Shown one piece after another: positions 37,475-47,805 of a stretch of DNA of 64,000 bases (within the stretch, counting starts at the first letter, position 1; each line of letters starts with the position of its first letter). Where the stretch lies: the NCBI RefSeq assembly GCF_021728395.1, contig NZ_JAKKCM010000012.1:1-64000 (forward strand), in the 5' to 3' direction. The notes below the pieces were generated by a model, which searched no databases, had not been told where the DNA came from, and worked only from the letters and a program-made list of their open reading frames with translations. Made by a program: the position numbers and the translations under genes. The stretch is from Vibrio sp. J1-1 (lineage in GTDB: Bacteria > Pseudomonadota > Gammaproteobacteria > Enterobacterales > Vibrionaceae).

Positions 37475-39825
37475 TAGACCCTAAGTACAAGACCATTGGT
37501 GCGCGTTTAGTCGCAGCGTTTACCTGCAGCACTCTCTTACTTACTGTTGTGTGTTTAGTTGCCTGGGCTACATGGAATAGCTTAGACAATCAGGTACATA
37601 CTTTATTAGAAGACAGCGTTCCCAAATATAACGCCAGTTTTTTTCTAGAAAGCAAAACAAGTGAGATTAACCGACGAGTTGAGGCATTGCAGACGGTCGG
37701 TAATAAAGTTCAACTTGCAGAGCAGGCTATGCAGATAAATGAGCAGTTGGCATCTATCTCAGCCGCACTGAAAAGCAACAAGATGAGTTCGGAATTTTAT
37801 CAGTTATTGGATTCGGAAGCTGGATTGGCCTCTTTGTTAGAGAGCTACGTCGGTATGATTTCCAATCGAATAGACCAAACTCGTCGTGTTGATCAGCTAA
37901 AGGAACAAATCGATTGGCTACATCAGGATATTAGCTCAGAGTTAAAGCCTGTACGTCAAGAAGTGCATTGGCAAATTGAACGGCTAAATGATTCCAAAGG
38001 TATTCAGAAGTTACTGGTTCAGCTTAGTACGTTACAGCGTGTGATTGATATCGAGTCTGCGGTATATGATATGGCGCTTGATGTTGCAGACGCATCCATG
38101 CCTGAGCAGGTTGATAACGGCATGAAAGTCATTCATTTTCGTTTAATTGACCTCCAGGAGAGTAGTCAAACTTTAATGAATCAACCAGCCTCCATTGCTT
38201 ATCAGCAGTTGTTGCAAGAGCTGGTGGCCGTGCTTGGTACGGATGGTAATTTCGAGAATCAACTCATGTCATTGGTTACCTTAAACGGTGATATCCAACA
38301 GATGCAAGAACAAATTTCGCGCAGTATGGAGGCGATTCACCAACAAATTGGCGAGTTGGTTTCGACTGCGGATGAAACGTTTAGGCAGGTCAAAAGTGAA
38401 ACTGCAGAACGGGTGTCTTATGGCAACCACGTACTTATCGTCTGTTTTAGTCTTTCTATCCTGACCAGCATATTTTTGACTTACTACTTTATCAATCGGC
38501 GGATCGTCTCGCGCTTGATTAGGTTGGGGGACAGTATCGATGCGATCATCAAAAATGATCACTCACATCCAGTAGTGGTTGACGGTAATGACGAGATCGG
38601 CCGTTTAAGTGAAAAACTCATCGAATATGGAGAAAAGGTCCAGGAAATTCAGCGAACCAACGCACTCAGCTTAATCAATAACACAACGGCAAGTCTTATC
38701 ACAAGTGACTTAAACGGAGTGGTTGAATCGGCCAACCTAAGCGCGCGTAAACTGTTGAAACTTGGCGATGTAACCGAAAGTCATCCAATTTGGGAGTATT
38801 TTCCTGAGCATTGTCGCGGGCAACTCATCAAGGTTTTTGAACGCTCACACTCATGGATTGAGTTTGGGAAAATGCATGTGACTTTGTCTCTTGGTGATGA
38901 AACCCCCAAGTATGTGCGCTTTGATATTCGCCCATTCACCCATGGCGTCGACGATAAACTGATTATGACCATTACGGATGTCACGCTTCAAGAGGTGACC
39001 ACCCGCACGCTGGAAAGTCGAGTGTTAGAAAAGACACAAGATTTGTTGATAAAAAACCAGCAATTAGAGAATGAAATCGAAGAGCGTATTCGTACGGAAG
39101 AAAACCTGAAGAAAACGCAAGACGAGTTAATACAAGCAGCAAAAATGGCTGTGGTCGGCCAAACCATGACGAGCCTAGCTCATGAACTTAACCAACCACT
39201 TAACGCTATGTCGACGTACTTGTACAGCGCACGGATGTTTATAGACCAGCATTCAACAGAAAAAGTGAGTGAGTCGATTACTCACATAGAAGGTTTGGCT
39301 GCCCGGATGAGTAAGATCATTAATAGTTTGCGTCAATTTGCTCGGAAGCCAGAGGGCGATAGAAAAGTCAGCCCGATCTCGATACATGAAGTGGCTGAAC
39401 AAGCGGCAACCATCGTTAATACGCGTGCAAAACGACAAAAAATCATGATTGAAAATCAATTGCCGAATGACGTGATGGTGCAAGGCGATACGTTGGCGTT
39501 GGAACAAGTATTTATCAACCTGCTCGTTAATAGCTGTGATGCGTTAATGGAGAGCACCAGAGAAGAGCAAAAGAGAGTTGTGATTGAATTGGTGGAAGAG
39601 ACAAATGGATTATCTATGATTGCCATTAGCGATAACGGCACTGGTTTTGGAGAAGAGATTGTTCAACGTATCTTCCAACCTTTTGTTTCTACTAAAGAGG
39701 TCGGTCTGGGCTTGGGCATGAATATTTGTAAGTCATTAATAGAAAAGCATAACGGAAGTATTTATCTCGCTTCCTCTTTAGAGAAAGGTGCGATGGTTGT
39801 GTTGGAGTTACCGAATGAGAAATAA
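37471..39825 (+). CDS. sensor histidine kinase, PgtB-like
   Basis: Starts at GTG 37471 inside the previous stop (GTGA). 784 aa: membrane segment about 15-37, long periplasmic helical domain, second membrane segment about 318-340, HAMP, a PAS-like region (about 405-510), a coiled coil, then the kinase core with H-box SLAHELNQPLNAMSTYLY, N-box NLLVNSCDAL, and G-boxes ISDNGTGFGEE and GLGLGMNICKSLIEKHNG. It is similar to DctB-type kinases. It should phosphorylate the regulator encoded next, with which it overlaps by 11 bases. Confidence 0.9.
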   Translation: MIDPKYKTIGARLVAAFTCSTLLLTVVCLVAWATWNSLDNQVHTLLEDSVPKYNASFFLESKTSEINRRVEALQTVGNKVQLAEQAMQINEQLASISAALKSNKMSSEFYQLLDSEAGLASLLESYVGMISNRIDQTRRVDQLKEQIDWLHQDISSELKPVRQEVHWQIERLNDSKGIQKLLVQLSTLQRVIDIESAVYDMALDVADASMPEQVDNGMKVIHFRLIDLQESSQTLMNQPASIAYQQLLQELVAVLGTDGNFENQLMSLVTLNGDIQQMQEQISRSMEAIHQQIGELVSTADETFRQVKSETAERVSYGNHVLIVCFSLSILTSIFLTYYFINRRIVSRLIRLGDSIDAIIKNDHSHPVVVDGNDEIGRLSEKLIEYGEKVQEIQRTNALSLINNTTASLITSDLNGVVESANLSARKLLKLGDVTESHPIWEYFPEHCRGQLIKVFERSHSWIEFGKMHVTLSLGDETPKYVRFDIRPFTHGVDDKLIMTITDVTLQEVTTRTLESRVLEKTQDLLIKNQQLENEIEERIRTEENLKKTQDELIQAAKMAVVGQTMTSLAHELNQPLNAMSTYLYSARMFIDQHSTEKVSESITHIEGLAARMSKIINSLRQFARKPEGDRKVSPISIHEVAEQAATIVNTRAKRQKIMIENQLPNDVMVQGDTLALEQVFINLLVNSCDALMESTREEQKRVVIELVEETNGLSMIAISDNGTGFGEEIVQRIFQPFVSTKEVGLGLGMNICKSLIEKHNGSIYLASSLEKGAMVVLELPNEK

Positions 39826-41083
39826 TCCGTATTCAGTATTGTTGGTTGATGATGATCAGGATGTATTAGACTCATATTCTTATTTAATGAATATATCGTC
39901 GATTAAGTCAAAAGAGATCAACGACCCGACACAAGCGACACAGTACCTGACTCCTGAATGGGCGGGCGTGGTTATTCTCGATATGTATATGCCTCAAATG
40001 CACGGCTTAGAACTGCTCAGGATGATCAAAAACATAGATGAGCGAATCCCTGTCATTGTCATAACGGGCCACGGTGATATTCCAATGGCGGTGGATGCCG
40101 TTAAACAGGGAGCGTGTGAGTTTCTCGAAAAGCCAATCAATCCCCCTGAGTTATTAGCGCTAGTAAAACAACAGCTTAAAATCCGTGCCAACCAAGTTGA
40201 AAGTCAACTTCAAGCGGAGAAGTCGATATCACGTTCATTGATTGGCAAGTCAGCCCATATGGAACAGCTTCGTAAGCTGGTGGCGCAGTATGCGCTATTA
40301 GATACGCATATTGTTGTTTATGGTGAGTCTGGTACTGGGCGCCATCGTGTCGCAGGACTGATTAAAGATATGATGTCTCAAAACAAAGAGACTGAGTTCA
40401 ATACACTCTCGTTAAGCAGTACGTCAACGAAAGCGTGTATTGATGAAGCAACGAATTCTCAGGGCACTTTGGTACTTGTCCTAGAAAATTTGCCTGAACT
40501 GGCTGAGGATGAGCAAAGGCATCTGGCTCAGGTGCTGTTAACTCGCGAACGTTGTGGTAAAAAGAATCTGCGTGTCATGACGATTTTTGATTCAGAGCCA
40601 GAAGAATACATCACAAAGAATCAATTATTACCGGAGCTTTACTATTTACTTAACCAAGGTGTCATTCATGTCCCCCCACTAAAGCAGCACCCCGATGACA
40701 TTGTGACCATATTCCATCATTTCTTGAAGCTGAGCTGTAAGAAATTAGGTAAGCCATTGCCAAGTGTAGACACAAGTTACCTTGCACTACTGAGAAACTA
40801 CCCTTGGCCCGGAAATATACGCGAATTAAGAAACATTGCTGAGCTCTATTCTATAGGAATAGTCAAGCTTACAGGGAAGGAGCGCATCTATTCCCAAAAC
40901 GAAATTCAACTCCCGCTTGATGAACTGGTGGATGACTTTGAAAAACAACTGATTGAAGACGCGTTGTTTTTGCACTCGGGGCGCGTCACTGATGCTGCGA
41001 GTCACCTACAAATTCCGCGTAAAAAGCTCTATTTGAGAATGAAAAAGCATGGTATCGAGAAAGACAATTACAAACCTCGATAA
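39815..41083 (+). CDS. response regulator with degenerate AAA+ domain, PgtA-like
   Basis: 422 aa. Receiver domain 1-120 with phospho-acceptor D56 (VVILDMYMPQ) and K106. The central AAA+ region keeps GESGTGRHRV (170-179), where the Walker A Lys is replaced by Arg. The GAFTGA sigma-54 contact loop is absent and the Walker B position reads LVLVLENLPEL, without Asp. The R-finger and Fis-type HTH (RVTDAASHLQIPRKKLYLRM) remain. So it is NtrC-shaped but probably neither hydrolyses ATP well nor contacts sigma-54. It most likely acts by phosphorylation-controlled DNA binding at the antiporter promoter. Confidence 0.9.
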   Translation: MRNNPYSVLLVDDDQDVLDSYSYLMNISSIKSKEINDPTQATQYLTPEWAGVVILDMYMPQMHGLELLRMIKNIDERIPVIVITGHGDIPMAVDAVKQGACEFLEKPINPPELLALVKQQLKIRANQVESQLQAEKSISRSLIGKSAHMEQLRKLVAQYALLDTHIVVYGESGTGRHRVAGLIKDMMSQNKETEFNTLSLSSTSTKACIDEATNSQGTLVLVLENLPELAEDEQRHLAQVLLTRERCGKKNLRVMTIFDSEPEEYITKNQLLPELYYLLNQGVIHVPPLKQHPDDIVTIFHHFLKLSCKKLGKPLPSVDTSYLALLRNYPWPGNIRELRNIAELYSIGIVKLTGKERIYSQNEIQLPLDELVDDFEKQLIEDALFLHSGRVTDAASHLQIPRKKLYLRMKKHGIEKDNYKPR

Positions 41084-41092
41084 CATAATCCG

Positions 41093-41752
41093 TTATGCAT
41101 TGATTATAGTAAGGTAGGGCGTGCGAATCACGATGGCGATTACCGACATGGTGATGAGGGTTTGTGCAGAGTAGTACGTCACCATGACCACCTGACGGGA
41201 AAAAATGGATTGACCGTCAAAGCGCCCGAATCCCAGTACCATACCGGAAATGACAAAGAGTAAACATGCCAACATAGCAAAAGATGAGGACTGAGTTTGA
41301 CCACTTAAGTAGTACTCTAGGGCCATCCAGCTCATTGCCATAAGCACTAGTATATAGATTGCTACGGGTAGCTTATGGCTACCCAAAGATGGTCTGAAAA
41401 AAATATAAATACAAGCACCTAAACCAAAGATGGTGAGGGGTAACCAAGGTGTTATATGCCAAGCGGAGATGAGCGCGAAACTAAAACAATAGGATAGATG
41501 GGCTAAGCAGAATGCACTGAATCCTAACAGTGACTTTTTACTGTGTAACATAAGCAAAATTTCGCCGAACAGTGAGAGCGACAGGCCTAATAAAATCCAT
41601 TGAGTGTAGGGCAGGTGAGTGGCTTCTGATGTGATCAAAATGCCAATCATTAAGAGAAGTGGTAGTGGTTTAGATGCGTAAAAAAGCCACTTAGGGCCGT
41701 TACGAATACTAATGATATGCAAGGACGCTAATACCACAACGACTAGCCACAT
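41093..41752 (-). CDS. YhhN-family membrane protein (lysoplasmalogenase-like)
   Basis: 219 aa, almost entirely hydrophobic with about seven to eight membrane helices; the pattern (PKWLFYASKPLPLLLMIG early, LHSKKSLLGFSAFCLAHLSY, and FGRFDGQSIFSRQVVMVTYYSAQTLI late) fits YhhN/TMEM86. Known relatives hydrolyse the vinyl-ether bond of lysoplasmalogen; bacterial function is less certain. Convergent with the regulator, 9 bases away. Confidence 0.8.
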   Translation of the reverse strand: MWLVVVVLASLHIISIRNGPKWLFYASKPLPLLLMIGILITSEATHLPYTQWILLGLSLSLFGEILLMLHSKKSLLGFSAFCLAHLSYCFSFALISAWHITPWLPLTIFGLGACIYIFFRPSLGSHKLPVAIYILVLMAMSWMALEYYLSGQTQSSSFAMLACLLFVISGMVLGFGRFDGQSIFSRQVVMVTYYSAQTLITMSVIAIVIRTPYLTIINA

Positions 41753-41980
41753 AGATTGTTCTCTTGAATAGACAAACTAAGCAGCATGGCGCTATCGATG
41801 AGAGCAAGATATCCCCGTAGGACACTCAACCCCGTCATATTTTTATTTACGTTAATCTGCCGCTTTAAAATTAAATTATTTTTAGTATTTTTGAACTCTT
41901 AGGCAGTGTTGCTTTTTTATCGTTAAATTTAGCCCTAGAAGCTCAAATATCAAAACTCATATTTATTAAAGCGTAGCATA

Positions 41981-42015
41981 AAAAACGGTATTGTGATTTT
42001 TATGCACAATACCGT
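41981..42015 (-). terminator. intrinsic terminator of the dehydrogenase gene
   Basis: Minus strand ACGGTATTGTG, 9-base loop, CACAATACCGT then TTTT. Perfect 11-bp stem. Confidence 0.88.
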
Positions 42016-42046
42016 AACGTTATCTCATTTGGTCTAAGAGCCTGTC

Positions 42047-43195
42047 TTACGCGATGGCCAGATCAAGAATTTCGCGGCTACAAGCAAGGTCGATCGCTTT
42101 GTTTTCACCAAGGACGGTCATTCCGTGCTTTTCTAATTGCTCGATGACGGTATCAATTGCCTGTTGGCGGTCATCACCGTAATTTTCAAGTTTGGTTGCG
42201 ACGCCTAATTGGTGATAAAAATCCTCAATCAACTTAACAGTGCGTTCTGCAAGATCATCACTCGCTTCTAAAGCAAATACATTTCGGCCCATTTGTTCCA
42301 ACTTCGCTCGCTTGAACTTCATTTGGTTGCGGAGCAGAGATGGTTGAATGATCGCAAGTGATCGTGCGTGATCAACGCCCCAAATTGCAGTCAATTCGTG
42401 ACCAATCATGTGTGTTGCCCAATCGTGAGGTACACCACTACCAATAAGACCGTTCAATGCCTGATTCGCTGACCACATAAGGTTTGCACGCCATTTGTCA
42501 TCATCGCGTTCGGCAAATTGTTCACCAAGTGTTTTGAGCGTTTTTAGCAAGGTTTCTGCGTATCCATCTTGTACCATTGCACCTGTTGGTAACGTTAAGT
42601 ACTGCTCACAAACGTGTACCCAAGCATCCACGATACCGTTGATCAACTGGCGTTCTGGTAGCGTTTTCATAACATCTGGGTCAAGAACGGCAAATTTTGG
42701 TTGTACCGCAGGTGACATGAACGGAAGTTTATCTTGAGTTTCTGCTTTGGTGATCACGGCGCCCATGTTGGATTCAGAACCCGTTGCGGGCAGTGTTAAA
42801 ATCGCTGCTAATGGCACCGCTTCTTCCACTTGATGCTGACCAATAAGGATATCCCAACCATCACCATCATATTTCGACGCTGCTGCAACGTACTTCGAAC
42901 CGTCAATGACAGAACCACCGCCCACAGCAAGAATGAAGTCGACGTTTTGTGCTTTCACCATTTCTACGGCTTTGTCTAACGTCTCTTTGGTCGGATTTGG
43001 TTCTACGCCAGAGAATTCTATCCACTCGTGACCTTGTAACGCATCCGCTACTTGATCATAAACACCATTCTTCTTGATAGAGCCACCACCGTAAATGACC
43101 AGTACTTTTTGGTCTGCAGGAATGGCTTCTTTAATAGAAGCGATCTGGTTCTGACCAAAGTAAACTTTGGTTGGGTTGACATAAGAAAAGTTCAT
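42047..43195 (-). CDS. iron-containing alcohol dehydrogenase, YqhD-like
   Basis: NADP(H)-type aldehyde reductase of the Fe-ADH family, 382 aa. N-terminal NPTKVYFGQNQI, dinucleotide region ILAVGGGSVIDGSKYVAA, and metal ligands in the C-terminal half (GVPHDWATHMIGHELTAIWGVDH). YqhD reduces toxic short-chain aldehydes. The AraC-type regulator next door and divergent matches the yqhD-yqhC arrangement of E. coli. Confidence 0.92.
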   Translation of the reverse strand: MNFSYVNPTKVYFGQNQIASIKEAIPADQKVLVIYGGGSIKKNGVYDQVADALQGHEWIEFSGVEPNPTKETLDKAVEMVKAQNVDFILAVGGGSVIDGSKYVAAASKYDGDGWDILIGQHQVEEAVPLAAILTLPATGSESNMGAVITKAETQDKLPFMSPAVQPKFAVLDPDVMKTLPERQLINGIVDAWVHVCEQYLTLPTGAMVQDGYAETLLKTLKTLGEQFAERDDDKWRANLMWSANQALNGLIGSGVPHDWATHMIGHELTAIWGVDHARSLAIIQPSLLRNQMKFKRAKLEQMGRNVFALEASDDLAERTVKLIEDFYHQLGVATKLENYGDDRQQAIDTVIEQLEKHGMTVLGENKAIDLACSREILDLAIA

Positions 43196-43400
43196 TACAG
43201 GCCTCTTGTTTCTTTGTTGAGGAGATTGAATACATGCATATTAGTACTACGTAGCTGGATGTAGTAGGCTCATTTATGGAAATAACTTGCCTATTTCTAC
43301 AAATTTTAATGTTGCCTGATAGAATGTATCTCTTAAGTGGGTGTATATTGCTCAAAATTACCGACGAATGTGAAAAATATGGTTACTTGTGGAGGGCTTA

Positions 43401-44282
43401 ATGATTTCACTAGCAGAAATTATGAAGCAGTATGTTGATCTGCATGAATTACAAGAGCTGGAAGGAATCAAACAAACGGCGATTGAAGGGGTATGGTTTT
43501 ATCGTAGTAGTAAAGGAAACGACCGACAGCCGTTTGTTTATCAATCTGGAATCATTATTTTAGGGCAAGGACATAAAAATATCCATATTGGCTCGACTCC
43601 TGTTCAATACGGACCTGAAGACTATCTTGTCGTTGGTGTACCGATGCCGTTGGAGTGCGAAGCGTTTGCATCCAGCGATGAGCCTTTACTAGGGATCTCA
43701 ATTGACATCACACCTGCATTATTAAACAAACTCATCAAAAAACTTGAAGAGCAGAATTACAGTAATACTTGCTCAGATACCTCTCTATGTGGGCTCAAAT
43801 CAGTCAAAATGAACTCGAGTATGTTGGATGCGTGTAAAAGATTGATGAGTGCGCTTTGCAATGACCTTGACGTCGCGATTTTAGGGGAGCTTCTACTAGA
43901 AGAAATCGTTTATCGCACCTTAGTCAGTAAGGAAGGGTATGTATTATTTGAGCTCGCTCATCAGGAGGGCTCTTACGCAAGAGTGGCAAAAGCGTTAACC
44001 CGTGTTCATCAGGCATACCATGAACAACTGAGCGTGCAGACACTTGCGGACGAAGCCAATATGAGTATTTCTGCATTTCATCAGGCCTTTCGTAGTGTGA
44101 CGCTTGAATCCCCTCTGCAATACATCAAAAAAGTACGGCTTAATAAAGCTCGCGACTTGATCCAATTAGAAGGCCGCCGAGTGAATGATGCTGCGCGATT
44201 AGTTGGTTACAGTAGCCCGTCACAGTTCAGTCGCGAGTACAAGCGACACTTTAATGAAACGCCAAGATCAACAAAGGCTTAG
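43401..44282 (+). CDS. AraC-family regulator, YqhC-like
   Basis: 293 aa from the ATG at 43401, after GGAGGG. The N-terminal cupin-like domain (about 30-150, FVYQSGIIILGQGHKNIHIG) belongs to the AraC_N type; the C-terminal two HTHs cover about 190-290 (LADEANMSISAFHQAFRSVT, VNDAARLVGYSSPSQFSREY). Divergent from the dehydrogenase and likely its aldehyde-responsive activator. Confidence 0.9.
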   Translation: MISLAEIMKQYVDLHELQELEGIKQTAIEGVWFYRSSKGNDRQPFVYQSGIIILGQGHKNIHIGSTPVQYGPEDYLVVGVPMPLECEAFASSDEPLLGISIDITPALLNKLIKKLEEQNYSNTCSDTSLCGLKSVKMNSSMLDACKRLMSALCNDLDVAILGELLLEEIVYRTLVSKEGYVLFELAHQEGSYARVAKALTRVHQAYHEQLSVQTLADEANMSISAFHQAFRSVTLESPLQYIKKVRLNKARDLIQLEGRRVNDAARLVGYSSPSQFSREYKRHFNETPRSTKA

Positions 44283-44556
44283 TGATCTTGAGTCAAAAGT
44301 TGCGACTTTTTTCGCCTATTTTATTAATTTGCGACGGACCTATTTATTTGAAGCATAAAGTTAGTAGTTGCTGCCAAAAGGTTGCCGAATATTTGCAATA
44401 TTGTAATGAATTATTAGAAGTACCACTGAAAATAGATCACTATACGGTGTGATTTTTCAAAACTGTACTTAAGTTATTTTACATCGAAATAAAAGTGTAA
44501 ATGCGTGCTTAAAAAGCGTTTATTTTATTTTTAACAATAACTTAAGGAAAAGTAAA
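44283..44556 (+). promoter_or_regulatory. chitodextrinase upstream region
   Basis: 274 bases, AT-rich. GGTGTGATTTTTCAAAAC (from 44446) has a good left CRP half-site (TGTGA) and a poor right one; it is only a candidate. AAGGAAAAG before the ATG is the ribosome-binding site. Confidence 0.35.
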
Positions 44557-47500
44557 ATGCACCTTAAAAACGGGAAAGCAGTAAAAAGTGTCTTCACACT
44601 AAGTACACTGACTGCGTCTTGTCTTATGGCCTTCAACAGTTATGCTGCCGTTGATTGCGCCCCTTTAGAGGTTTGGGAATCATCAAAAGTTTACACAGGT
44701 GGTGACCAGGTTAAGTACGAAAGTAACGGCTACAAAGCGCGTCACTGGACACAAAACAACAACCCTGCGCAATCAGACCAGTGGGGAGAATGGGAAAATT
44801 TGGGAGCTTGCGCAAGTACTGACCCGGTTGAACCTCCACAAAATATCCTCCCAACCGTTACCTTAACGTCACCTTCTGCATCAGACTCTGTGAGCGCCGG
44901 TGAGGTTGTGATTCTATCTGCCGATGCAGCAGACTCAGACGGTACAGTCAGTAAAGTGGAATTCCTTGTCGATGGTGTCGTCGTTGCTCAGGCTACTTCA
45001 GCACCTTTCTCTGCGTCTTGGAGTGCAATAGAAGGTCAGCATCAATTTTCAACATTGGCGTATGATGATGTTGGTGGAGTCAGCACAGCAAGTAGCGTTA
45101 CACTCACTGTTGAGTCTTCTCAATCGAGTAACGAAGCACCAACGGTTGATATCTCGCTTTCAACATCTGCAATTGAACTGGGCGGTGGTGTAACGTTGAC
45201 CGTCAATGCAGACGATGCCGACGGTACAGTGGTTAAAGTCGACTTTTACATTGCAGGTACGTTAGCAGGAACCGCTACAAGCACGCCATACACTTTAGAT
45301 GTTACTCCTTCACAGGCGGGCTCGTTGGCTGTATACGCAAAAGCGACGGATGACGCTGGTGCAACGACAGATTCTGCGTTAGTGACTCTGACGGTGAATG
45401 ATGGCGCACTAGCATCTAGCTGCCGTCCTGATGGTCTATATCAGACTACAGGTGTCGACGTCCCTTATTGTACGATTTACGACGAAGAAGGTCGTGAGAA
45501 GATGGGGGCTGATCACCCTCGACGTGTGATTGGTTACTTCACAAGTTGGCGTAGTGGTGACGATCCACAGGCCACTTATCTAGTAAAAGACATTCCATGG
45601 GAACAGTTAACACATATTAACTACGCATTTGTGAGTATTGGCTCTGACGGCAAAGTTAATGTTGGCGATGTAAATGATCCAAATAATCCAGCAACCGGAA
45701 AGACGTGGCCTGGTGTAGAAGTCGATCCTACTTTAGGTTTCCAAGGTCATTTTGGTGCACTAGCAACTTATAAGCAAAAACATGATGTTAAGACGCTCAT
45801 TTCAATTGGTGGTTGGGCTGAAACTGGCGGTCATTTTGCTACAAATGGCGAACGTGTTGCAGACGGTGGCTTCTACACCATGACAACCAATGCCGACGGC
45901 TCTATTAATCATGCTGGAATTGAGAAGTTTGCAGCGTCTGCTGTTGAGATGATGCGTCAGTACAAGTTCGATGGTTTGGATATTGACTACGAATACCCAA
46001 CATCGATGGCAGGCGCGGGCAACCCTTATGACAAGGACTTTATGGAACCTCGACGTGCTTACTTATGGGCATCCTACCAAGAACTAATGAAAGTGTTGCG
46101 TGAAAAGCTTGACGCAGCTTCGGCTCAAGATGGGATTCACTACATGTTGACTATTGCGGCTCCGTCATCCGGTTATCTACTACGCGGCATGGAAACGTTC
46201 GACGTTACTAAGTATCTGGATTATGTAAACATTATGTCTTACGACTTGCACGGCGCTTGGAACGATCACGTTGGCCACAACGCAGCACTGTTTGATACAG
46301 GGAAAGATTCGGAACTTGCTCAGTGGAATGTGTATGGCACGGCCGCTTATGGCGGAATCGGTTACCTGAATACAGATTGGGCTTACCATTACTTCCGTGG
46401 CTCTATGCCTGCAGGTCGTATCAACATTGGTGTTCCGTACTACACTCGTGGCTGGCAAGGCGTCACTGGAGGTGAAAATGGCTTATGGGGTCAAGCTGCG
46501 CTACCTAATCAATCTGAATGTGCAGCAGGTACGGGTGAAGGCGAAAGCAACAACTGTGGTCATGGCGCATTGGGCATCGATAATATGTGGCATGATCTAG
46601 ACCCAGCAGGTAACGAAATGGGTGCCGGCTCTAACCCGATGTGGCATGCTAAAAATCTAGAAAAAGGTATTTGGGGTTCTTACGCTGATGCCTACGGTCT
46701 TGATCCTTTGAATGATCCTTCTGATCAGCTCATTGGTACGTATACGCGCCATTATGATGATGTAGCGGTAGCCCCTTGGCTGTGGAACGCAGATAAGAGT
46801 GTGTTCCTGTCTACGGAAGATAAAGCGTCCATCGAAGTCAAAGCAGACTACGTTATCGACAAAGAGATCGGTGGCATTATGTTCTGGGAACTGGCAGGTG
46901 ACTACAACTGTTATGTACTTGATGAAAACGGTAACCGAACTTCTGTCGATGCAACCGAACAAGCGTGTGCCGCGGGGAATGGTGAATACCACATGGGTAA
47001 CACCATGACTAAAGCCATTTACGACAAGTTTAAGTCCGCGTCACCTTACGGTAATACAGTCGCAACGGGTGCTATTCCGACAGAAGCGGTCGATATCACG
47101 GTGAGTGTGGGCGGCTTTAAAGTCGGTGACCAAAACTACCCAATTAACCCTAAAATTACCTTTACCAACAACACTGGCCACGCCATTCCTGGAGGTACAG
47201 AGTTCCAGTTCGATATTCCTGTATCCGCGCCCGATAACGCCAAAGATCAGTCTGGTGGTGGTTTAAAAGTTATCGCGTCTGGTCATACTCGTGCAAACAA
47301 CATTGGCGGTTTGGATGGCGTAATGCACCGCGTCTCTTTCTCACTACCTACGTGGAAAGAACTTCCGGCTGGCGGAACCTATGAGTTGGACATGGTTTAT
47401 TACCTACCGATTTCTGGGCCAGCGAACTATTCCGTTATTTCTGGTGGTAAAGAGTTTGCATTTAAATTTGAGCAGCCAGATTTGCCAATCGGTGATTTAA

Positions 47501-47724
47501 CCTCAGGCGCTGGTGGAGACGGTGGTACTACGGAACCTGGCTCATGTGACACCACCGATTTGGTAACATACCCAGATTTTCCTCAAACGGATTGGGAAGG
47601 CAACCCAAGCCATGCGAATCAAGGTGATAAGGTGATTTACGACGGCGTGATATACCAAGCAAACTGGTGGACTGCTTCTATGCCCGGTAGTGATGATAGC
47701 TGGGCTACAGTATGTAAAATCTAA
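44557..47724 (+). CDS. endoI: chitodextrinase, GH18, secreted
   Basis: Endo-acting glycoside hydrolase on soluble chitin oligosaccharides. 1055 aa with a signal peptide (cleaved after NSYA, residue 30), a CBM5/12 chitin-binding module (about 33-85), two bacterial Ig-like domains (about 97-190 and 195-280), the GH18 barrel (about 305-830) with catalytic DGLDIDYE, whose acid is E479, a ChiC-like domain (about 840-980) and a second CBM5/12 at the C-terminus (about 997-1055). Length and the glgC neighbour match V. cholerae VCA0700 chitodextrinase (EndoI of V. furnissii) from memory; a general chitinase is the alternative. Confidence 0.9.
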   Translation: MHLKNGKAVKSVFTLSTLTASCLMAFNSYAAVDCAPLEVWESSKVYTGGDQVKYESNGYKARHWTQNNNPAQSDQWGEWENLGACASTDPVEPPQNILPTVTLTSPSASDSVSAGEVVILSADAADSDGTVSKVEFLVDGVVVAQATSAPFSASWSAIEGQHQFSTLAYDDVGGVSTASSVTLTVESSQSSNEAPTVDISLSTSAIELGGGVTLTVNADDADGTVVKVDFYIAGTLAGTATSTPYTLDVTPSQAGSLAVYAKATDDAGATTDSALVTLTVNDGALASSCRPDGLYQTTGVDVPYCTIYDEEGREKMGADHPRRVIGYFTSWRSGDDPQATYLVKDIPWEQLTHINYAFVSIGSDGKVNVGDVNDPNNPATGKTWPGVEVDPTLGFQGHFGALATYKQKHDVKTLISIGGWAETGGHFATNGERVADGGFYTMTTNADGSINHAGIEKFAASAVEMMRQYKFDGLDIDYEYPTSMAGAGNPYDKDFMEPRRAYLWASYQELMKVLREKLDAASAQDGIHYMLTIAAPSSGYLLRGMETFDVTKYLDYVNIMSYDLHGAWNDHVGHNAALFDTGKDSELAQWNVYGTAAYGGIGYLNTDWAYHYFRGSMPAGRINIGVPYYTRGWQGVTGGENGLWGQAALPNQSECAAGTGEGESNNCGHGALGIDNMWHDLDPAGNEMGAGSNPMWHAKNLEKGIWGSYADAYGLDPLNDPSDQLIGTYTRHYDDVAVAPWLWNADKSVFLSTEDKASIEVKADYVIDKEIGGIMFWELAGDYNCYVLDENGNRTSVDATEQACAAGNGEYHMGNTMTKAIYDKFKSASPYGNTVATGAIPTEAVDITVSVGGFKVGDQNYPINPKITFTNNTGHAIPGGTEFQFDIPVSAPDNAKDQSGGGLKVIASGHTRANNIGGLDGVMHRVSFSLPTWKELPAGGTYELDMVYYLPISGPANYSVISGGKEFAFKFEQPDLPIGDLTSGAGGDGGTTEPGSCDTTDLVTYPDFPQTDWEGNPSHANQGDKVIYDGVIYQANWWTASMPGSDDSWATVCKI

Positions 47725-47750
47725 GTTTTATTCACTGTGATTGTTATTAC

Positions 47751-47780
47751 AAAAGCGCACGATTCACACCGTGCGCTTTT
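47751..47780. terminator. bidirectional intrinsic terminator
   Basis: AAAAGCGCACG, 8-base loop, CGTGCGCTTTT between the chitodextrinase and the convergent glgC. Confidence 0.9.
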
Positions 47781-47805
47781 TGTTTAACCAGGCAATGTAG
47801 AAGAA

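Noticed and set aside
44446-44467. CRP site before the chitodextrinase
   Set aside because: Left half is good, right half is poor; not enough to call.
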